8,773 bases of DNA from CAZRNB01 sp964601355 (GTDB lineage: Bacteria > Planctomycetota > Phycisphaerae > Sedimentisphaerales > Anaerobacaceae): the NCBI GenBank assembly GCA_964601355.1, contig CAZRNB010000119.1, positions 1 to 8,773 on the forward strand, given 5' to 3'. The translations under genes were made by a program, and so were the position numbers. Positions 6,330-8,773 of this stretch are shown here, in pieces (position 1 is the stretch's first letter; each line of letters opens with the position of its first letter). The notes beneath the pieces are model-generated. The model made no database searches and had not been told where the DNA came from. It saw only the letters and a list, made by a program, of their open reading frames with translations.

Positions 6330-8480
6330 CTACGAATACCTTGATAATTTTCTCTGAAGACCAAGTAGTTTTGAAAAATGTGTATATTCAACCTTTTCCA
6401 GTAATTCAGTCTCTAACCCTGAGAACTTTATTAATTTCTGGATAGCCTGGCTCAATTCCCAATCTTTTGAAAGAAGTGTAATCTTTGAAAAGGCGGTGTT
6501 TTTATACTTGGTGATGTTTGCGAGGATGTAATTGGTCCCGAGACAGACCTCCCACGCCTCTATTTGCCCGTTATTTGCAAATGTAACTATATCAGATGCA
6601 GAACCGGTATTAGCTATGGGGACTTCGGCTTTAACCGATTTAATACGCACGTCGTTTTCAAGCAGGAACTTGCCTAAGCAAACATAGAACGCGTGTTCCA
6701 AGGATGTGGTTCTTTTATAGGGACACTGCATATCGAATAGGTCAAAGGACTGTTGGGTGGCGATGAGATAAAGGGTCGAGCCGGCGTAAGATGAAATCAG
6801 GTAACCTTTTTCGCAGGCCTCGAGTTTGGCGTTTTCAAAATCTCTGCCCGAGAGTCTAAGGCGTTTGATCCTGGCAGTTGCAGAATGGAAGGGATAGCAA
6901 ACACAATCAAAAATTAACCTGTGGGTTTGATGGTTGGTAAATAACGCGTTGTTTGAGGCTGGCTTCAGGATTGGTTCTTTTTCCTTTTCTGTTGCCGTTG
7001 TCTCGCCAAATTTTTCGTTATAAGCGGCTGTCTGGGCCGGTATCTCAAGCAAGTGATGCCAGGGTTGAATTTCAAGGTCAGCAGAAGTTATTTCATTTAT
7101 ATTCCCGACAGGCGGGGTTTCAATATAAGGCACCCAACCATGGATAATGCCCTTGAATGCAGTATTAGGTGCAAATGCTACTGCTACAGCCTCCCGTGTA
7201 GATAATCTTGTAACTGCCGCGATCTGCGCGTTATTAAGGGACATGAAGTTACGAACAACATCAAGATTTTTCTTGCCGGACATCGGGCCGATAACGGCCA
7301 TAAACCGTGAAAGGGCTATCACAGAAGAATCGAGATTACCAGGCAATTGTGTAGCTCCTATTAAAGATGTCCCGCTTGAACGAAGCATGGCAAGGATGTT
7401 GCCTAACGGACTGACTCTTTTGGAGGTCCCTGTGTAATCTGCTGTCCCCAGGAATCTGGCGGCATCATCGACGATAATGATGTGTTGGAGCTTATTTTTT
7501 TCGGGAAGATACCTGGCTTGCTGGTATTTGTAATAAAGCAGATATGATAAGAGTGTCCTGCATTCCAGGTCATCAGTCAGGCAGCGGCCATTGATTATAG
7601 TGTTTTTACTGAAAAGCCTTTCGAGAGAGATGCCTTTACGACAGGCAAAAAGATTCCTGTTGCCGATTATACGGTGAAGTGCGGTTTGGGCTGCCTGCTT
7701 GTATTCAGATCTCCTGCCAAATGAGGTATTGCTTACTAAAGAGAGGTCGCAATAGATGTCTTTGAGACACAATTCCGTATCTTGTCCTGTTGTTTGTGTG
7801 TATTGCTCTTTCTGCTTAAGAGAGATGGCTGCGGCATCATTGACAATCTCAATACTGTAAATCAAACCTGCCCCATCACAGACTATCGGCATAAATTCCA
7901 GGACAAAATCTTCGTATTTAACGCCTGTTGGTGGCTTTAAATCAAAAGAGGCTTTGGCAAGGTCTATGCAATCAGCATTTAACAGGGGGGCATAATCTGA
8001 AAAACCGCCTTTTGGGTCGATGATGGTGATTACTATGTTGGGATTAGCCTTTTGAATCTGGAGGCAGAGGTGAATGATAAAACGAGACTTTCCTGCCTGC
8101 TGCGGGCCTGGGATTATTCCGCCTGTCAACAAACTATCAACCGGGATATACCAGTTTGTCCCATCCACTTGAATCAAAACAAGGATATTACCCTGAGATA
8201 GTAGTTGATTTGGGCCATAAGGCATGAAACTGTCAGGTGCCCGTATCTGACGCACAGCATAAGAATTCAAAATAATCTCAAGGCGTTGTAGGGCAGATCT
8301 TTTTACATATTCACTGCCGTAATAAGCCAGCTTGAGGAGTTTTCTTACATCAGGACGAAAGTCAAGATAAGCCTTTCGGAGCTTTTCCTCAATCTTTAGG
8401 ATCTCAGGGTCAGAAGTAAACCTCTTGCGTTTCCAGAATGAATAAGAATTACTGTCAGAGTTTTTGTTATTTTCATGCAT
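6330..8480 (-). CDS. FtsK/HerA (TraG-like) P-loop ATPase with winged-helix and nuclease-like C-terminus
   Basis: The motor domain has Walker A GPQQAGKS (125-132), TIIDPKGGFSDY (152-163) typical of HerA/TraG motors, Walker B HIIIVDDAARFLG (333-345), and the sensor strand SLIGATQLPGNL (372-383). These point to a hexameric DNA- or protein-pumping ATPase with intact catalytic residues. After a linker (about 480-515), residues 520-580 look like a winged helix, and 594-690 like a restriction-endonuclease-fold domain: SLEHAFYVCLGKFL, then SASDIVTF with Asp630, and EAWEVCLG with Glu644, where the usual ExK Lys is Cys646. Nuclease activity is therefore unlikely. No membrane helix is visible, unlike classical FtsK. 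The gene overlaps the small upstream gene by eight bases (ATGCATGA) and has GGGGAGG six bases upstream. It is the probable energy source of the operon's machine; the cargo is unknown. Confidence 0.8.
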   Translation of the reverse strand: MHENNKNSDSNSYSFWKRKRFTSDPEILKIEEKLRKAYLDFRPDVRKLLKLAYYGSEYVKRSALQRLEIILNSYAVRQIRAPDSFMPYGPNQLLSQGNILVLIQVDGTNWYIPVDSLLTGGIIPGPQQAGKSRFIIHLCLQIQKANPNIVITIIDPKGGFSDYAPLLNADCIDLAKASFDLKPPTGVKYEDFVLEFMPIVCDGAGLIYSIEIVNDAAAISLKQKEQYTQTTGQDTELCLKDIYCDLSLVSNTSFGRRSEYKQAAQTALHRIIGNRNLFACRKGISLERLFSKNTIINGRCLTDDLECRTLLSYLLYYKYQQARYLPEKNKLQHIIIVDDAARFLGTADYTGTSKRVSPLGNILAMLRSSGTSLIGATQLPGNLDSSVIALSRFMAVIGPMSGKKNLDVVRNFMSLNNAQIAAVTRLSTREAVAVAFAPNTAFKGIIHGWVPYIETPPVGNINEITSADLEIQPWHHLLEIPAQTAAYNEKFGETTATEKEKEPILKPASNNALFTNHQTHRLIFDCVCYPFHSATARIKRLRLSGRDFENAKLEACEKGYLISSYAGSTLYLIATQQSFDLFDMQCPYKRTTSLEHAFYVCLGKFLLENDVRIKSVKAEVPIANTGSASDIVTFANNGQIEAWEVCLGTNYILANITKYKNTAFSKITLLSKDWELSQAIQKLIKFSGLETELLEKVEYTHFSKLLGLQRKLSRYS

Positions 8481-8652
8481 TTTCTGCCTCCCCAGAAATT
8501 ATAGATGATAGTTGGTTATTTATGTCGGCTTCGAACTTGCTGCCTTTTGACGGGCCAATATTGGGGTTGCTACCTTCATAGCAGAAAATAGCCGTGGTAG
8601 TTATCAGGATAAAAAAAACAGTGGATAAGATTAGTCTAATCGATAATTTCAT
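8473..8652 (-). CDS. Small signal-anchored protein (59 aa)
   Basis: The frame runs from ATG 8652 to TGA 8475-8473. AAGGAGA (8667-8661) precedes the start at good spacing. Residues 1-24 (MKLSIRLILSTVFFILITTT...) form a signal peptide or anchor. The Cys at 24 is preceded by AIF, which does not make a good lipobox. The rest is short, polar and unstructured-looking, ending GEAENA. It overlaps the upstream frame by 17 bases and the ATPase start by eight, so it is part of the operon. I recognise no family; it may be an exported peptide or a small anchor for the ATPase. Confidence 0.65.
   Translation of the reverse strand: MKLSIRLILSTVFFILITTTAIFCYEGSNPNIGPSKGSKFEADINNQLSSIISGEAENA
8487..8493 (-). 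promoter_or_regulatory. Ribosome binding site of the ATPase gene
   Basis: GGGGAGG six bases before ATG 8480, located inside the end of the 59-residue gene. It supports the chosen ATPase start and coupling to the small gene. Confidence 0.65.
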
Positions 8653-8773
8653 GGGATTTTTCTCCTTTTATATCTGGCGGCGGAAGCTTCTTGACGTCGT
8701 CAGTAAACGGCGAAAGCAAAAAATTGGGTACTACCTCATGATATTGGTAAAGCTTTATTACGTTTATATGCAT
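8636..8773 (-). CDS. Partial hypothetical protein, C-terminal 45 residues (starts beyond right edge)
   Basis: Of the three minus-strand frames entering at the right edge only this one stays open, to TAG at 8638-8636. The visible end is hydrophilic with a Pro-rich piece (DDVKKLPPPDIKGEKSHEIID). It overlaps the start of the 59-residue gene by 17 bases, the usual arrangement in tight operons. No family can be named from this fragment. It shows that the operon and its promoter extend beyond the window. Confidence 0.5.
   Translation of the reverse strand: MHINVIKLYQYHEVVPNFLLSPFTDDVKKLPPPDIKGEKSHEIID

Noticed and set aside
8578..8583. Lipobox in the 59-residue protein
   Set aside because: Cys24 is preceded by AIF; Phe at -1 and the missing small residue do not fit a lipoprotein signal.
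1..8773. CRISPR array, tRNA, rRNA or insertion sequence
   Set aside because: No regularly spaced repeats, cloverleaf-like segments, rRNA-like blocks or transposase motifs were seen on either strand.

Overview
The window holds the downstream part of one long minus-strand operon, about 8.3 kb of nearly gap-free genes, and then an AT-rich, gene-poor left edge. The genes use clear AGGAG-type ribosome binding sites, standard codons and bacterial signal peptides, so the host is a bacterium. The long tubulin-like protein and the vWA/FHA mixture would fit a planctomycete or another lineage rich in accessory systems. That is only an inference; no marker gene is present.

In transcription order (high to low coordinates) the layout is: the C-terminal end of an unknown protein (8773-8636, cut by the window edge); a 59-residue signal-anchored protein (8652-8473); a 716-residue FtsK/HerA-type ATPase with a winged-helix and nuclease-like C-terminus (8480-6330); a 74-residue two-helix membrane protein (6318-6094); a 430-residue protein with signal peptide, vWA domain, Pro-rich linker, one membrane helix and an FHA-like domain (6089-4797); a tubulin/FtsZ-like protein split into two reading frames near 4125-4142 (4785-4102 and 4163/4094-1980, about 934 residues if joined); a 379-residue archaeo-eukaryotic-primase-like protein (1964-825); and a 117-residue three-helix membrane protein (784-431). 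Gene junctions are 5-40 bases apart or overlap, and several stop codons lie inside the next gene's Shine-Dalgarno sequence.

The combination suggests a membrane-anchored machine: a DNA- or protein-translocating ATPase, a transmembrane vWA/FHA adaptor, a large tubulin-like cytomotive or scaffold protein, and a primase-fold nucleic-acid or nucleotide sensor, with small membrane partners. The striking point is that most catalytic or ligand-binding signatures look altered by eye: the primase-fold DxD, His and Lys, the tubulin GGTGSG loop, part of the vWA MIDAS, the FHA Arg/Ser, and the nuclease Lys. The ATPase keeps its Walker A and B motifs. I read this as a candidate undescribed conflict or membrane-remodelling system built around non-catalytic versions of enzyme folds. 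A decaying locus is the alternative, and the tubulin frameshift keeps it open.

The left 430 bases hold a possible Cys-rich gene remnant (313-116) closely followed by a partial reading frame leaving the window (113-1). No RNA genes, CRISPR arrays, insertion sequences, clear promoters or clear terminators were seen.
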